Shown here piece after piece: positions 27,627 through 38,576 of a stretch of 64,000 nucleotides of DNA. The notes beneath the pieces were generated by a model. That model was not told where the DNA came from and did not search any database. It worked only from the letters and a program-made list of their open reading frames with translations. A program made the position numbers and the translations under genes. The DNA comes from Mycolicibacter engbaekii (GTDB taxonomy: Bacteria; Actinomycetota; Actinomycetes; Mycobacteriales; Mycobacteriaceae): positions 62,001 through 126,000 of the forward strand of contig NZ_LQOT01000042.1 in the NCBI RefSeq assembly GCF_002101585.1, read 5' to 3'. Numbering within the stretch: position 1 is the stretch's first letter; each line of letters starts with the position of its first letter.

Positions 27627-29105
27627 CTATCGCAGCGTCGCCGTACCGTCCTCGTGCACGTCGACCGCGGCACCGGCGATGTCTTCGTCCACGGTCCTCT
27701 GGGCGGCATCGCGGTCCCGGACCACCGCCAGCGTGCGCGCCCCCTCCGGGGTGCGGACCGCCAGGAACGCCTGCTCGGGGCGGCCGTCGCGATCGAACGG
27801 TGTGGTCCACGACTCCACTTCGCCGGTTCCCTGCCACTGCACCAGCGACGCCCGAGTGGCTTGCGCGTCCACCTCGGGTTGCACATCCTGCCAACGGAAT
27901 CCGGCCGCCGGGGGTTCGGTTCCGTAGACACCGAAGCTGTGCTTGGTCAGGTAGCCGCCGTTGGCGGTGATCAGGCCGCGCCGCCCCGGATTGGCCACCA
28001 GCAGCTCGGCCATCGTGGCGATCGAATGCATCACATAGTTGTTCCACGGCCCACCGGCAAAGGTGAGGCCACCGGTCACCGTCAGCGGCCGGGCGGGGTC
28101 GTCGGTGGGCAGCCCCAGTTCGCGCGCGGCGACCTGGACCGCCGACGGGAAGCACGAGTACAGGTCGACGTAATCGATCTCGCCGACCTCCGCGACACCG
28201 GCCAGCTCCAGTGCCCGGGCCCCCGCGATCCGGATCGCCGGCGACCGGTGCAGTTCGGCACGCTCGGCGACGGCGTAGGTGTCGTGGGCGTCGGTGCCGG
28301 CGTGCGGGAAAACCCACTTCTCGGCCGGGACACCCAGGTCGGTGGCGGTCTGGACCGAGGTCAGCACCAGCGCCGCCCCCTGATCGACCATGTTGTTGGA
28401 GTTCATCAACTTGGTGTACGGGTAGCTGATCATCCGGTTGGCGGGACCGGGCTGCCAGATCTCCTCGGCGCTGACCGGCTGCCGGATCCAGGCGTGCGGG
28501 TTGTCGACCGCCACCGCATTGAACCGGGACCACAGCTCACCGATCCGGCGGCGGTGGTCGTCGACCTTCTCCCCCGCGGCGATACGCAACGCCTGCTCGA
28601 ACAGCGGGTAGACGTAGGCGGGCCGGTCCAGCCCGATCCGCTCCTGGTCCGGGCCGACCATCGGCACGTCTTCGCCGTCGCACTGGGCCAACGGGACCGT
28701 GTCGTCCTGCTGCGTCCAGGACAGCCGCTCGCCGGCCCGCCGCAACCTGGTCCGGGTACGCCAGGTCTCACCGCCGGTCACCAGCACGACTCCCGCACGG
28801 CCATCCTGGATGTCCAGGCAGGCCTGATTCACCAGGGACTGCGGCACGTTGCCGCCCACCGGGCTGTACCGGGTGGCGGCGCGCTGCGCACCGATCCGCT
28901 GGCCCACCAGCGCGCCCGGATCGCGGTAACGGGCCGAGAGCAGGTTGACCACCCGGATCGAGTCGACGGCGCTCAGCACCCGATCGTCCGCGGCGCGCCG
29001 CGCCGCCGCCGCCATCAGGTCGACGGGCTCGACGGGCTCGGAGTCGTCGCGATGGTTGATCTGGCCGTAGCCGATGAGCACCGGGGTCCGGGGGTCGACA
29101 GACAT
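27627..29105 (-). CDS. Thiolase-like acetyl-CoA acetyltransferase family protein (Rv1867-like)
   Basis: 492 residues. The thiolase fold is visible with the nucleophile-region Cys96 in SLVNQACLDIQDGRAGVVLV and later YVDLYSCFPSAVQVAARELG and TFAGGPWNNYVMHSIATMAE. The C-terminal part resembles the OB-fold extension of the non-condensing thiolase-like group. M. tuberculosis Rv1867 (494 aa) is the likely orthologue. It follows the CoA-transferase gene by ten bases on the same strand, so the two probably act on one acyl-CoA substrate; the pathway is unknown. Confidence 0.85.
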   Translation of the reverse strand: MSVDPRTPVLIGYGQINHRDDSEPVEPVDLMAAAARRAADDRVLSAVDSIRVVNLLSARYRDPGALVGQRIGAQRAATRYSPVGGNVPQSLVNQACLDIQDGRAGVVLVTGGETWRTRTRLRRAGERLSWTQQDDTVPLAQCDGEDVPMVGPDQERIGLDRPAYVYPLFEQALRIAAGEKVDDHRRRIGELWSRFNAVAVDNPHAWIRQPVSAEEIWQPGPANRMISYPYTKLMNSNNMVDQGAALVLTSVQTATDLGVPAEKWVFPHAGTDAHDTYAVAERAELHRSPAIRIAGARALELAGVAEVGEIDYVDLYSCFPSAVQVAARELGLPTDDPARPLTVTGGLTFAGGPWNNYVMHSIATMAELLVANPGRRGLITANGGYLTKHSFGVYGTEPPAAGFRWQDVQPEVDAQATRASLVQWQGTGEVESWTTPFDRDGRPEQAFLAVRTPEGARTLAVVRDRDAAQRTVDEDIAGAAVDVHEDGTATLR

Positions 29106-29115
29106 GGCCGTAAGA

Positions 29116-31482
29116 CTAATCGGCGGCGAAAAGCACTCCGTCGGCGATCAGCTTGTCGGTCTCGTCGTCCTCGAGCACGAGCACCGCGCGGCAGATCTCC
29201 CGGGTGTCCTGCCCGGGCAGCGGCGCAGGACGCTGCAGCGCCGGCGGAATGTTGCGGTACGGCGCGGGACCGGTCTCGGCCGGCAACGCCTGCTCGATCA
29301 GCGGGTGGGTCATGGGCGCGAACACCGACCGGTGAGCCAGCTGCGGATCATCGGCGACATCGGGCGGCCGGTTCATCGGCGCGGCGGGCACCCCGGCGGC
29401 CTGCAGGAGCTCCCCCACCGCCGCGGGCGGCTGAGCCGCGGTGTGGCGGCCCAACACGGCCGCCAGTTCGGCGTGGTGAGCGGCCCGCGCCGCGCCGGTG
29501 CCGAAACGGTCGTCGGCGGCCAGCGCCGGATCGTCGAAGGCGGTGGCGACAGCCCGCATATCGGCGTCGGTGCGAATCGAGATCACACACCACTCGTCAT
29601 CGCCGGCACACGGGCACACCAGGTCCACCGCGGTGTCGGGCTGCACGGCCTGGCCCGCGGCACGGGCGACGTAGCTGGTGTCGAGCTGATTGACCGCGGT
29701 CTCGGCCTGCGACACGTGGACGTGGCTGCCCGTCGCGGTGCGCCGGGCCCCGATCAGCGCCGCCAGCGCCCCGATGGCCGCGACGCGGGCCACCACGTGA
29801 TCGGGAAAGACCGTGGTCGCGTCGTAGAACGGGTGCCGCTGGGCGTCGCCCTCGTCGTCGGTGGCGGTCCACAGCGCGGTGATTCCGGTGGTGGCCCGCA
29901 CCAGCGGCCCATAACCCATACGGTCGCTCCACGGGCCCGTCTCGCCGAAGGCGCTGCTCTCGGCAAGGACGATCCGTGGATTGAGTTCGCGCAGCACCTC
30001 GTAGGAAAAGCCGAGGGCGGCCAGCGTGCCCGGTTTGAAGTTGGCCAGCACCGCATCGCCGGTACCGACCAGGCGGGCGAAGATCTCTTTGCCGGCCGGA
30101 CTGCGCAGATCCAGGCCGAATCCCGAGTTGTTGCGGTGCGTCCAGGCGAACGACTCGCTCATCGCCTCGCCCGGCCGCGCCTGCCGAAGCCCGTCCGGGT
30201 AGGCCGGGCTCTCCACCTTGATGATCTCGGCACCCATGTCGCCGAAGAGCCGGCTGGCCTCGCCGCCGGCCACGATGACCCCCAAGTCGACGATCCGCAC
30301 TCCCTCGAAGGGCCGGGCGCCGACGGCGGTGTCGGACGCCGGCCCGGTCGAGGGACCCGTCAGCCATTCGGCGTCGGCGTCGCCGCAGGCCGGCGCCGGC
30401 GACCGGAAGCCGGCCCGCTGGTCGTCGACCACGTAGTAGCCGGTGGGTATCGCCGCGGACAGCCCCGGCGCCAGCTCCGCCCGGGTGACCGCCTGGGCGG
30501 CCACGAAGTGCTCCTGCTCGAGCACCTGCGCCGGGTCCCCCACGGCGGCGATCGGCACACCGCGCGACTGCCCGGCTGCCACCAGATCAAGCATGTCCTG
30601 GTCGGCGAACAGCTGACGGATCAAGGCGCTGATCTGCGGCCAGACGGCGAACCGCTCGCCGATCACCCCGAATTTGGGGTCGGCGAACTCCGCGGGCTCG
30701 CCCAGCCAGCTCCACAGCCCGCGCCACTGCCGCGGCGACATCACGCAGAGCCGGACGTAGCCGTCGCGGCACGGCAGGATGGGGTATGCGTCCTGGTTGC
30801 GGGGCCGCCCACGCCACCGGCGCGAGGTGCGTTGCGCGGCCGCGGCCTGGCCGTGCGCCCCGAACACCGGGTCGAGCACGGTGACCACCGCGTCGTACCG
30901 GGAAAAGTCGATGTAGTCCCCGGTTCCGCAGCGCAACCGGTTGTAGTACGCGACCAGGACCGCCCAGGCCGCCTGCACCGCCGCGGTCGCCGAGGCGATC
31001 CCCGCGGGCGGCAGAACCGGCGTCCCCGTGGTGGGACCCGACCGTGACAGAGCTCCCGAGAGCGCGTAGAGCACCGCGTCGGTGGCCTGCCACGACGAGC
31101 GCGGCCCGCTCTGCCCGAAATCGGTGACCGACATCGTCACCAGATGGGCGAAGCGATCGGCCAGCTCGGCGCACGAGGTGCCGAAGTCGGCGGCCCGACC
31201 GGGCCGGCCGCTGTCCACCACGATGTCGGCGGTGGCCACCAGCTCGGCGAACCTGCGGCGGTCTCGATCCTGCGCGGGATCCAGCACGACGCTGCGCTTG
31301 TTCGCGTTGTGCAGCGCGAACGGAATGCTCACGCCGTCGAGCAGCGGCGCAGCAGTGCGCGCCGGACTGCCGCTGGGCGGCTCCACCTTGAGCACGTCGG
31401 CTCCCAGGTCGGCGAGCAGCCGGGTCACCGCGTCGGCGTCTGCGCCGGCCAGGTCCAATACACGAACAGCATCCAACAACAC
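29116..31482 (-). CDS. Double-domain family III CoA transferase (Rv1866-like)
   Basis: 788 residues from a GTG at 31482. Two tandem CaiB/BaiF-type domains: the first from [21 protein letters not shown] with a Leu-Lys-Val-Glu strand ([10 protein letters not shown]), the second from [21 protein letters not shown] with [13 protein letters not shown] near residue 420. The second contains the family motifs [15 protein letters not shown] and [15 protein letters not shown]. Such fusions transfer CoA between organic acids, often bile acid or steroid-type substrates. Its M. tuberculosis counterpart Rv1866 (778 aa) also precedes the thiolase. The 57-bp gap to the divergent phosphoketolase holds both promoters. 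Confidence 0.88.
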   Translation of the reverse strand: MLLDAVRVLDLAGADADAVTRLLADLGADVLKVEPPSGSPARTAAPLLDGVSIPFALHNANKRSVVLDPAQDRDRRRFAELVATADIVVDSGRPGRAADFGTSCAELADRFAHLVTMSVTDFGQSGPRSSWQATDAVLYALSGALSRSGPTTGTPVLPPAGIASATAAVQAAWAVLVAYYNRLRCGTGDYIDFSRYDAVVTVLDPVFGAHGQAAAAQRTSRRWRGRPRNQDAYPILPCRDGYVRLCVMSPRQWRGLWSWLGEPAEFADPKFGVIGERFAVWPQISALIRQLFADQDMLDLVAAGQSRGVPIAAVGDPAQVLEQEHFVAAQAVTRAELAPGLSAAIPTGYYVVDDQRAGFRSPAPACGDADAEWLTGPSTGPASDTAVGARPFEGVRIVDLGVIVAGGEASRLFGDMGAEIIKVESPAYPDGLRQARPGEAMSESFAWTHRNNSGFGLDLRSPAGKEIFARLVGTGDAVLANFKPGTLAALGFSYEVLRELNPRIVLAESSAFGETGPWSDRMGYGPLVRATTGITALWTATDDEGDAQRHPFYDATTVFPDHVVARVAAIGALAALIGARRTATGSHVHVSQAETAVNQLDTSYVARAAGQAVQPDTAVDLVCPCAGDDEWCVISIRTDADMRAVATAFDDPALAADDRFGTGAARAAHHAELAAVLGRHTAAQPPAAVGELLQAAGVPAAPMNRPPDVADDPQLAHRSVFAPMTHPLIEQALPAETGPAPYRNIPPALQRPAPLPGQDTREICRAVLVLEDDETDKLIADGVLFAAD

Positions 31483-31539
31483 GCTGACAGGGTAATGAAC
31501 CGGTTGCCGGGGTCCGGGTTCGGCGGGACAATCGACAAG

Positions 31540-33945
31540 ATGAGTGCAACCGACGTCACTCCATCCGCACCTGCACTCCCCGACGATGAACTGGCCCGCC
31601 TCGATGCCTACTGGCGGGCCGCGAACTATCTGTCGGTGGGCCAGATCTATCTGCTGGACAATCCGCTGCTGACCGAACCGCTGCTGCCCGAGCATGTCAA
31701 ACCCCGGCTGCTGGGGCACTGGGGCACCACACCCGGCCTGAACCTGCTCTACCTGCACCTGAACCGGATCATCCGCGCGCGCGACGCCAACGTCATCTTC
31801 ATCACCGGCCCCGGCCACGGCGGGCCGGCCCTGGTCGCCAACGCCTATCTGGAGGGCACCTACAGCGAGGTGTACACCGGTATCGGCCACAACACCGACG
31901 GGCTGCGGAAACTGTTCCGGCAGTTCTCCTTTCCCGGCGGCATCCCCAGCCACGTGGCCGCGCAGACGCCGGGCTCCATCCACGAGGGCGGCGAGCTCGG
32001 CTATTCGTTGGTGCATGCCTACGGCGCGGCCTTCGACAATCCGGACCTGGTGGTGGCATGCGTCATCGGCGACGGCGAGGCGGAGACCGGCCCGCTGGCC
32101 GCCGGCTGGCACTCGAACAAGTTCCTGAACCCGGCGGTGGACGGCGCGGTGCTGCCCATCCTGCATCTCAACGGCTACAAGATCGCCAATCCCACGGTGC
32201 TGGCCCGTATTCCGCACCCGGAGTTGGAGGCACTGCTGCGCGGCTACGGATATCGGCCGATCACCGTCGCCGGCGACGATCCGGCCCTGGTGCATCGATC
32301 ACTTGCGGCCGCCCTCGAGGACGCGTTCGACGACATCGCGGCGATCCAGCACACCGCGCGCGCCGGCTCCACGCCGACGCGGCCGGTCTGGCCGATGATC
32401 GTATTGCGCACCCCCAAGGGCTGGACCGGGCCGAAGACGGTCGACGGCCAGCAGGTGGAGGGAACCTGGCGCGCCCATCAGGTGCCGCTGGCGCAGACCC
32501 GCACCGACCCCGGTCACCGCCGCCAGCTCCAGCAGTGGATGCAGAGCTACCGACCGGAGGAGCTCTTCGACGCCGCCGGCCGCCTGCGGCCGGAGCTGGC
32601 GGCGCTGGCGCCGCGGGGCGAGCGCCGGATGAGCGCCAACCCGCACGCCAACGGCGGGCTGCTGCTACACGACCTGGACCTACCCGACTTCCGCGACTAC
32701 GCGGTGCCGGTGACCCGGCCCGCCACCGAGATCCACGAGGCCACCCGCGTGCTCGGCACTTTCCTGCGCGACGTCATCGACCGCAACCGCGATCGGTTCC
32801 GGTTGATGGGTCCCGACGAGACCGCATCCAACCGGCTCTCGGCGGTCTTCGGCGCCACCGATCGGGTCTGGCTGTCACCGACCGAACCGTGCGACGACCA
32901 TCTGGCCCCCGACGGCCGGGTCATGGAAGTGCTCTCCGAGCACCTGTGCCAGGGCTGGCTCGAGGGTTACCTGCTGACCGGGCGACACGGGCTGTTCAAC
33001 TGCTACGAGGCATTCGTGCACATCGTCGACTCGATGTTCAACCAGCACGCCAAATGGCTGGCCGTCAGCCGCGAGCTGTCGTGGCGTCGGCCGATCGCCT
33101 CGCTGAATTACCTGCTGACCTCCCATGTCTGGCGTCAGGACCACAACGGGGCGTCGCACCAGGACCCGGGATTCATCGATCTGGTGGCCAACAAACGGCC
33201 CGAAGTGGTGCGCGTCTACCTGCCGCCGGACGGCAACACGCTGCTGTCGGTGGCCGACCACTGCCTGCGCAGCCGCGACTACGTCAACGTCATCGTCGCC
33301 GGCAAGCAGCCGGCCCTGGCGTACCTGGACATGCCCGCGGCGGTGGCACACTGCACCCGCGGGCTGGGGATCTGGGAGTGGGCGGGCACCACCGCCGGTG
33401 AGCCGGATGTGGTGCTGGCCTGTGCCGGGGACATCCCGACCCTGGAGACGCTGGCCGCGGCCGACATCCTCTACCGCGAGCTGCCCGACCTGGCCGTGCG
33501 CGTGGTGAACGTCGTGGACATCATGCGCCTTCAACCGGTATCGGAGCATCCGCACGGCTTGCCCGACAACGAGTTCGATGCCTTGTTCACCCGCGACAAG
33601 CCGGTGGTCTTCGCCTATCACGGCTACCCGTGGCTGATCCACCGGCTCACCTACTCACGGGCCAACCACGATCAGATGCATGTGCGCGGCTACCGCGAAC
33701 GCGGCACCACCACCACGCCGTTCGACATGGTGATGCTCAACGACCTGGATCGCTTCCACCTGGTGATGGACGTGATCGACCGGGTGCCCGGCCTGGGCGG
33801 TCGCTGCGCGGTGCTGCGCCAGCAGATGGTCGACGCCCGGTTGGACGCTCGGCGCTACACCCGTGAACACGGCGAGGACGATCCGCGCATCACCAACTGG
33901 ACCTGGCGATCGGGCGCAGATCGCGAAGGCGGCGAGATAAGGTGA
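31540..33945 (+). CDS. xfp: Xylulose-5-phosphate/fructose-6-phosphate phosphoketolase
   Basis: 801 residues, the usual length. The thiamine diphosphate motif [22 protein letters not shown] (given in parts: [18 protein letters not shown]) lies near residue 180. Other signatures are [55 protein letters not shown] and [16 protein letters not shown]. Splits xylulose 5-P or fructose 6-P into acetyl-P and a sugar phosphate. The M. tuberculosis Rv1866-Rv1867 region carries no such gene as I recall. Divergent from the CoA transferase, and almost overlapping the MmpS-like gene downstream. Confidence 0.95.
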   Translation: MSATDVTPSAPALPDDELARLDAYWRAANYLSVGQIYLLDNPLLTEPLLPEHVKPRLLGHWGTTPGLNLLYLHLNRIIRARDANVIFITGPGHGGPALVANAYLEGTYSEVYTGIGHNTDGLRKLFRQFSFPGGIPSHVAAQTPGSIHEGGELGYSLVHAYGAAFDNPDLVVACVIGDGEAETGPLAAGWHSNKFLNPAVDGAVLPILHLNGYKIANPTVLARIPHPELEALLRGYGYRPITVAGDDPALVHRSLAAALEDAFDDIAAIQHTARAGSTPTRPVWPMIVLRTPKGWTGPKTVDGQQVEGTWRAHQVPLAQTRTDPGHRRQLQQWMQSYRPEELFDAAGRLRPELAALAPRGERRMSANPHANGGLLLHDLDLPDFRDYAVPVTRPATEIHEATRVLGTFLRDVIDRNRDRFRLMGPDETASNRLSAVFGATDRVWLSPTEPCDDHLAPDGRVMEVLSEHLCQGWLEGYLLTGRHGLFNCYEAFVHIVDSMFNQHAKWLAVSRELSWRRPIASLNYLLTSHVWRQDHNGASHQDPGFIDLVANKRPEVVRVYLPPDGNTLLSVADHCLRSRDYVNVIVAGKQPALAYLDMPAAVAHCTRGLGIWEWAGTTAGEPDVVLACAGDIPTLETLAAADILYRELPDLAVRVVNVVDIMRLQPVSEHPHGLPDNEFDALFTRDKPVVFAYHGYPWLIHRLTYSRANHDQMHVRGYRERGTTTTPFDMVMLNDLDRFHLVMDVIDRVPGLGGRCAVLRQQMVDARLDARRYTREHGEDDPRITNWTWRSGADREGGEIR

Positions 33946-33950
33946 CGGCC

Positions 33951-34361
33951 ATGACCGCTCACCCCGCACCCGTCCGGATGCTCCGCAAGGCGACGTCGTT
34001 GCTGTTCGGCGCCCTCGTCGCGTCGGCCGCGATCGCCGGTGCGGGGGCGGCGGGCGCCACGCCGGACCACACCCGGGTGCCGGTCCGCTACGACCTCACC
34101 GGCACGGGCGTCGCCGGCTACATCACCTACCAGGGTCAAAGCGGTCAGGCCCACGCCACCAACGCCGCGCTGCCGTGGTCGATCCAGCTGACCGGATCGA
34201 TGACCAACGCGACCAGCCCCTCCTCCTACTCACTGAGCGCCCAGAGCGCCGGGCCCGGCTCGCTGACCTGCACGATCAGCGTCAACGGCAAGGTCGTCAG
34301 CCAGCACAGCGCCAGCGGGGCTCCGGCGCGGGTGTTGTGCGAGACCCACGGCCCCAGGTAG
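33951..34361 (+). CDS. MmpS-like secreted protein
   Basis: 136 residues from ATG 33951; a GTG at 33942 overlaps the phosphoketolase stop. A signal-anchor segment (SLLFGALVASAAIAGAGAAGA) is followed by a beta-rich domain with the MmpS pattern: VRYDLTGTGVAGYITYQGQSG, ALPWSIQLTGSM, then LTCTISVNGKVVSQHSASG and VLCETHG with the paired Cys. MmpS proteins assist MmpL lipid/siderophore exporters; no mmpL gene is nearby, so this is an orphan. Its start right after xfp may only reflect packing. Confidence 0.72.
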   Translation: MTAHPAPVRMLRKATSLLFGALVASAAIAGAGAAGATPDHTRVPVRYDLTGTGVAGYITYQGQSGQAHATNAALPWSIQLTGSMTNATSPSSYSLSAQSAGPGSLTCTISVNGKVVSQHSASGAPARVLCETHGPR

Positions 34362-34416
34362 TACCGCGCGTCACGACGCCGCCCCGGCCGCGCCGCCGCG
34401 GGTAGAATTTCGACCA

Positions 34417-35184
34417 ATGTCTGCTCACGAGTTCGCGGCACCGGGGGGATGGCACCCCCTGGTGGGGCACTTGTCGGCGCTGAACCGGTTTCGTGCGTTC
34501 GTCGACGTCGCCGTCGTGGTGGTGGTGCTGGCCCTGGCCAATGTGATCGCGCACTTCACCACGCCCTGGGCCGCCGTCGCGACCGTCCCGGCGACCGCCG
34601 TCGGCCTGATCGCGCTGGTCCGCTACAGCGGCCTGAGCTGGACCGAACTCGGCCTGGGGCGCGCGCACTGGCGATCGGGGCTCGGCTACGCGCTGGCCGC
34701 CGTGCTGGTGGTGGTGTCGGTGATCGCGGTCGGGGTGCTGCTGCCGGTGACCCGGCCGATGTTCTTAAACAACCACTACGCCACCCTGTCGGGCGCACTG
34801 GTGGCATCCATGGTGGTCATTCCGTTGCAGACCGTCATTCCCGAGGAGTTGGCGTTCCGCGGCGCGCTGCACGGGGCGCTGCACCGGGCCTGGGGTTTTC
34901 GCGGGGTGGCGGCGGCCGGTTCGCTGTTGTTCGGGCTGTGGCACGTGGCCACATCGCTCGGGCTGACCAGCAACAACGTGGGCTTCACCCGCATCTTCGG
35001 GGGCGGCTTCCTCGGCATGCTCGCGGGAGTGACGCTGGCGGTGCTGGCCACCGCGGCCGCGGGATTCGTGTTCAGCTGGCTGCGGCGGCGCAGCGGCAGC
35101 CTGATCGCACCGATCGCGCTGCACTGGTCGCTCAACGGGGTCGGGGCGCTTGCCGCCGCCCTTGTCTGGCAGGTGTCGTCCTAG
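34417..35184 (+). CDS. CPBP (CAAX) family intramembrane metalloprotease (Rv1863c-like)
   Basis: 255 residues, with about six to seven TM helices. Abi/CAAX motifs: EELAFRGALHG near residue 145 (the Glu-Glu-x3-Arg active site), FGLWHVATSLG with a His near 172, and IALHWSLNGVG with a His near 235. In bacteria these proteases act in envelope stress, bacteriocin self-immunity or peptide maturation. Convergent with adhA (10 bp apart). Its M. tuberculosis counterpart Rv1863c is 256 aa and lies beside adhA. Confidence 0.88.
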   Translation: MSAHEFAAPGGWHPLVGHLSALNRFRAFVDVAVVVVVLALANVIAHFTTPWAAVATVPATAVGLIALVRYSGLSWTELGLGRAHWRSGLGYALAAVLVVVSVIAVGVLLPVTRPMFLNNHYATLSGALVASMVVIPLQTVIPEELAFRGALHGALHRAWGFRGVAAAGSLLFGLWHVATSLGLTSNNVGFTRIFGGGFLGMLAGVTLAVLATAAAGFVFSWLRRRSGSLIAPIALHWSLNGVGALAAALVWQVSS

Positions 35185-35194
35185 CCCGGCGACC

Positions 35195-36220
35195 CTACAC
35201 CACCAGTACCGCTGCCCCTGCGATCCGGCCCGCGCCCAGGTCCTCCAACGCCCGGTCGGCGGCGTCCAGCGCGTATATCGGCGTGGTGACATCGATGTGG
35301 TGCTCGGCGGCGAAGTCCAGAAAAGCGCGGGCGTCCGCACGGGTGTTGGACGTGACCGACCGGATCTGACGCTCCCGAAACAGATGACGCTGGTAGTTCA
35401 GCGGCGGAATGTCGCTGAGGTGGATTCCGGCGATCGCGCAGGTGCCGCCGGCATCCAGAGCCTCGCAGGCCGGCAGCACCAGCTCCCCGACCGGAGCGAA
35501 CAGGATCGCCGAGTCCAGCGGTACCGGGGGCGGGTCGGCGGCGCCCTGCACCGAGGCGACGCCGAGCTCTATCGCCAGTTCCCGTGCCCGTGCGCCACGC
35601 GTCATCACGTGCACCTCGGCGCCGCGGGCAAGCGCGACCTGGGCAGTGATGTGCGCGCTGCCGCCGAACCCGTAGATACCCAGCCGACCGCCCGGCGGCA
35701 GGTCCGCGCGCTGCAACGAGCGATACCCGATGATCCCCGCGCACAGCAGCGGCGCCAACTCGGTGTCGCTGTATCCGGCGGGCAGATGATGCGCGAAGGC
35801 CGCTGGCACGGTGGCGAATTCGGCATATCCCCCGTCGTCATCCCAGCCGGTGTAGCGGGAGTGCGGGCACAGGTTCTCATCGCCTCGGCGGCAGAAACGG
35901 CAGGAGCCGCAGGTATGCCGCAACCAGGCGATTCCGACCCGGTCGCCCACCGCGAAGTCGGTCCCGGCGTCGGCCCCCACCTCGACGACCTCGCCGACCA
36001 CCTCGTGGCCGGGGATCACCCCGCGACGGTGCACGGGAAGGTCGCCTTCGGCGACATGCAGGTCGGTGCGGCACACGCCGCAGGCGTGGACGGCCACCAA
36101 CAGCTCCGAGGGCTGCGGTCGCGGCACCGCGGTGCTGACCCGCTCCAGTGGCTTGCTGTCTATCGGGCCGGGCCGCTGCACGCGCCAGCCCAGCATCTCC
36201 CCGGCCACCCTCGACGCCAT
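35195..36220 (-). CDS. adhA: Zinc alcohol dehydrogenase AdhA
   Basis: 341 residues. Catalytic zinc ligands in [15 protein letters not shown] and GHEVVGEV; structural zinc loop [15 protein letters not shown]. The NAD(P) site is [20 protein letters not shown] with [13 protein letters not shown]. Medium-chain dehydrogenase converting alcohols and aldehydes. M. tuberculosis adhA (Rv1862, 346 aa) sits in the same order next to the YeaQ-like gene and apa. The gene is separated from the 97-aa gene downstream by 33 bp but reads in the opposite direction to the protease. Confidence 0.92.
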   Translation of the reverse strand: MASRVAGEMLGWRVQRPGPIDSKPLERVSTAVPRPQPSELLVAVHACGVCRTDLHVAEGDLPVHRRGVIPGHEVVGEVVEVGADAGTDFAVGDRVGIAWLRHTCGSCRFCRRGDENLCPHSRYTGWDDDGGYAEFATVPAAFAHHLPAGYSDTELAPLLCAGIIGYRSLQRADLPPGGRLGIYGFGGSAHITAQVALARGAEVHVMTRGARARELAIELGVASVQGAADPPPVPLDSAILFAPVGELVLPACEALDAGGTCAIAGIHLSDIPPLNYQRHLFRERQIRSVTSNTRADARAFLDFAAEHHIDVTTPIYALDAADRALEDLGAGRIAGAAVLVV

Positions 36221-36253
36221 AGTCCTATGGTGCGCGTCGGACCGCGCTCACGG

Positions 36254-36547
36254 CTACCTGCGGCGGATCAGTCCGACCACCCACAACAGGACGATGGCCC
36301 CGCCGAGGGAGACGGAGAAGGTGAACCACCGGCGGCCGTCCTCGACGTCGACACCGAACCAGCCCAGCAGCATCCCGCCGATGAAGCCGCCGATCACGCC
36401 GATGGCGATGTTGAGCAGGATGCCCGATTCGCCGCGCTTCATGATGCGGTTCGCCAGCCAGCCCGCGATGCCGCCGATCAGAACGTAGGCCAGCCAGCTG
36501 ACCGACGTCGGCGGGGTCAGCGCAGCAGCGAGATAGCTTCCGGCCAT
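36254..36547 (-). CDS. GlsB/YeaQ/YmgE-type small membrane protein (Rv1861-like)
   Basis: 97 residues from ATG 36547. Three hydrophobic segments (WLAYVLIGGIAGWLANRIM, ILLNIAIGVIGGFIGGMLLG, SLGGAIVLLWVVGLI) with the small glycine-rich pattern of the transglycosylase-associated protein family. No enzyme activity is expected despite the family label; members respond to stress in other bacteria. Same neighbours as M. tuberculosis Rv1861 (apa on one side, adhA on the other). Confidence 0.85.
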   Translation of the reverse strand: MAGSYLAAALTPPTSVSWLAYVLIGGIAGWLANRIMKRGESGILLNIAIGVIGGFIGGMLLGWFGVDVEDGRRWFTFSVSLGGAIVLLWVVGLIRRR

Positions 36548-36584
36548 AGCGGAATCCTCAGGTCGGTGCTGTGATTCGCGGGGA

Positions 36585-37421
36585 TCAGGCGGCGGGCGCG
36601 GCGGGCGCGGGCTCCGCGGGAACCGCGGGACCGGGCGGCGGGGCGACCGCCGGCGGGCCGGGAACCGAGCCGGGGACCTGCTCGGCGGGCGGCGGCGCCA
36701 GGGGCCGGATGGATTCGGCCAGCGCGATGGCCGCGTCGGTGTCCACCGGGTTGTTGGCGGTGCCCAGCCACACCACGAACCAGCGCTCGGTCTGCGGACC
36801 GGCGGCGTCGCCGGCCGGCGGTACACCGATCACGCCGCTCCAGATCTGGCCGACGGGCTTGGCGGGATCGGTGAACTTGACCTCGTAGTAGGAGGCGCTG
36901 CCGGTCAGGCCGCCCCCGTTGAGCGGGGCGCTCACCTGGTTGGCGCGCGTACCGGGGTACGGCATGAAGAACTCGCCCATGTCCGACCCCAACCGGGTGG
37001 CGGCCTTGGCGTTGTCGGTCTCGGCACTGGCATACAGTCGCTGGTCGAGCTTTCCGAGCACGATCCGGGTGTCGTTGGCCACCGGCGCCGGCTGGCCCGG
37101 CAGCATCGGGTCACCGGTCTTCTTGCTCAACAACGACGAGCCGTACTCAAGGTGGGTGGTGTCGGACTGCACCCAGCCGGCCGGCAGCACGAAGCTCAGC
37201 CCGCCCGCGACGTCGTCGACACGGCCCAACTCGGGGGCGGCCGGCTCGGCGGCGGGCGCCGGGGCGTTCGGGTCTGCGGGCGCGGTGTCCGCGCTGGGGG
37301 CGGGAGGCGGCGGGACCGGATCCGCGTGTACCGGCGCCGCGACCGCGAATGCCAATGCACCGGCGAGCGCGGTCGCTGCCATCGCCCGGATGCCCCGTGA
37401 GGTCAGGTCCACCTGCTTCAT
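36585..37421 (-). CDS. apa: Apa (MPT32 / 45-47 kDa / fibronectin-attachment protein)
   Basis: 278 residues with a signal peptide ([20 protein letters not shown], cleaved before DPVPPPP). Pro/Ala-rich N-terminal and C-terminal tails flank a folded core: [20 protein letters not shown], then [20 protein letters not shown] and [14 protein letters not shown]. It is shorter than M. tuberculosis Apa (325 aa), mainly in the Pro-rich tails. In M. tuberculosis Apa is O-mannosylated, secreted and surface-bound, and binds fibronectin. It lies just before modC, the order found around Rv1860. Confidence 0.93.
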   Translation of the reverse strand: MKQVDLTSRGIRAMAATALAGALAFAVAAPVHADPVPPPPAPSADTAPADPNAPAPAAEPAAPELGRVDDVAGGLSFVLPAGWVQSDTTHLEYGSSLLSKKTGDPMLPGQPAPVANDTRIVLGKLDQRLYASAETDNAKAATRLGSDMGEFFMPYPGTRANQVSAPLNGGGLTGSASYYEVKFTDPAKPVGQIWSGVIGVPPAGDAAGPQTERWFVVWLGTANNPVDTDAAIALAESIRPLAPPPAEQVPGSVPGPPAVAPPPGPAVPAEPAPAAPAA

Positions 37422-37457
37422 GGCAGAAAAACTACCGTGTTGCCATCGGTACGCAAG

Positions 37458-38576
37458 TTACGCCGCACCAGGGTGTGTCGCGCGCAGCGTCACCTCCTGG
37501 GCTTTGACCCCGAACCAGACGGTCTCCCCCGGCGCCAGGCGCAGTTCAGCCGCCGCATCCGCGGTGATGTCCGCGGCCAATCCCGGCGCTCCATCCGGCT
37601 GATCGACACCGCGGACCGACACCGTAGCGCCCCGCACCTCGAGCCCGGCCAAGGTCACCTCGATCACATTGCGCGGGCTACCGGGTCCCGGACGCTCGCG
37701 GTAGACCGCCACCGCCTGGGGTGCACTCACCGCGACCGCCGGCCGGCCCGGTTCCACCCCGTCGCCGGGTTGGCCGCGCCAGGTGTCCCCCCAGCCGGTG
37801 TGCAACACGCCGGCGTCGTCGATGACCCCGGCGACCAGGTTGAATCCCGCGATCTGGGCGCCGAACCGGCTCCGCGGTGCGGCCAGCACCTCGGCGGTGC
37901 GGCCGATCTCGGCGACCCGGCCCGATTCGAGGACCAGCACGCGGTCGGCCAGCGCGAAGACGTCGAGCAGGTCGTGGGTGACCAGCACGGTGGTGCGCCC
38001 GGCGGCGCCGAGCACATCACGCAGCACGCTGCGCACCGCGGACGCCGCGCCGACGTCGAGTCCGGACAGCGGCTCGTCGAGCAACAGCACCTCCGGTTCG
38101 GCGGCCAGGGCCCGCGCGATCGCGACCCGCTGCGCCTGTCCCCCGGACAGCTGGTGCGGCCGCCGCCCGGCCAGTCCCTCGGCGCCGACCGCTCGCAGCC
38201 ACGGCGCCGCGACCGCATGCGCACCCGCCCGGCGCCATTGCGGGCGGCACCGGGGGCGCTGCGCGCCGAACGCCACGTTGGCCGCCACGGTCAGGTGCGG
38301 AAACAGCAGCGGGTCCTGCAGCAGCAGGCCGATCCGCCGCGCGAAGGCGGCCACCCGCACCCCGGCTCCGGTGTCGGTCAATATCCGGTCCCCCGCCCGC
38401 ACCAGCCCGTCATCGGGCTGCACCAGACCCGCTATCACGTGCAGCAGCGTGGACTTTCCCGCCCCGTTGGGTCCCAGCACCGCCAGAATCTCGCCCGGCG
38501 CCAGATTCAGGCTGACGTCCAGGCCGCGCTCGGCAACCACCGCGCGCACGGTGAGCCCCACCGCGTCGGCGCTCAT
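37458..38576 (-). CDS. modC: Molybdate ABC transporter ATP-binding protein ModC
   Basis: 372 residues. Walker [12 protein letters not shown] near residue 35, Q-loop [10 protein letters not shown], signature [16 protein letters not shown], Walker [13 protein letters not shown] and an H-loop in [15 protein letters not shown]-terminal TOBE/Mop-like region follows from about residue 295. ATG overlaps the modB stop (ATGA). Energises molybdate import. Last gene of modABC. Confidence 0.95.
   Translation of the reverse strand: MSADAVGLTVRAVVAERGLDVSLNLAPGEILAVLGPNGAGKSTLLHVIAGLVQPDDGLVRAGDRILTDTGAGVRVAAFARRIGLLLQDPLLFPHLTVAANVAFGAQRPRCRPQWRRAGAHAVAAPWLRAVGAEGLAGRRPHQLSGGQAQRVAIARALAAEPEVLLLDEPLSGLDVGAASAVRSVLRDVLGAAGRTTVLVTHDLLDVFALADRVLVLESGRVAEIGRTAEVLAAPRSRFGAQIAGFNLVAGVIDDAGVLHTGWGDTWRGQPGDGVEPGRPAVAVSAPQAVAVYRERPGPGSPRNVIEVTLAGLEVRGATVSVRGVDQPDGAPGLAADITADAAAELRLAPGETVWFGVKAQEVTLRATHPGAA

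Noticed and set aside
31483-32295. Upstream extension of the CoA transferase reading antisense through the phosphoketolase start
   Set aside because: Composition changes abruptly at the GTG at 31482, where the CoA-transferase fold begins; xfp on the other strand is clearly coding.
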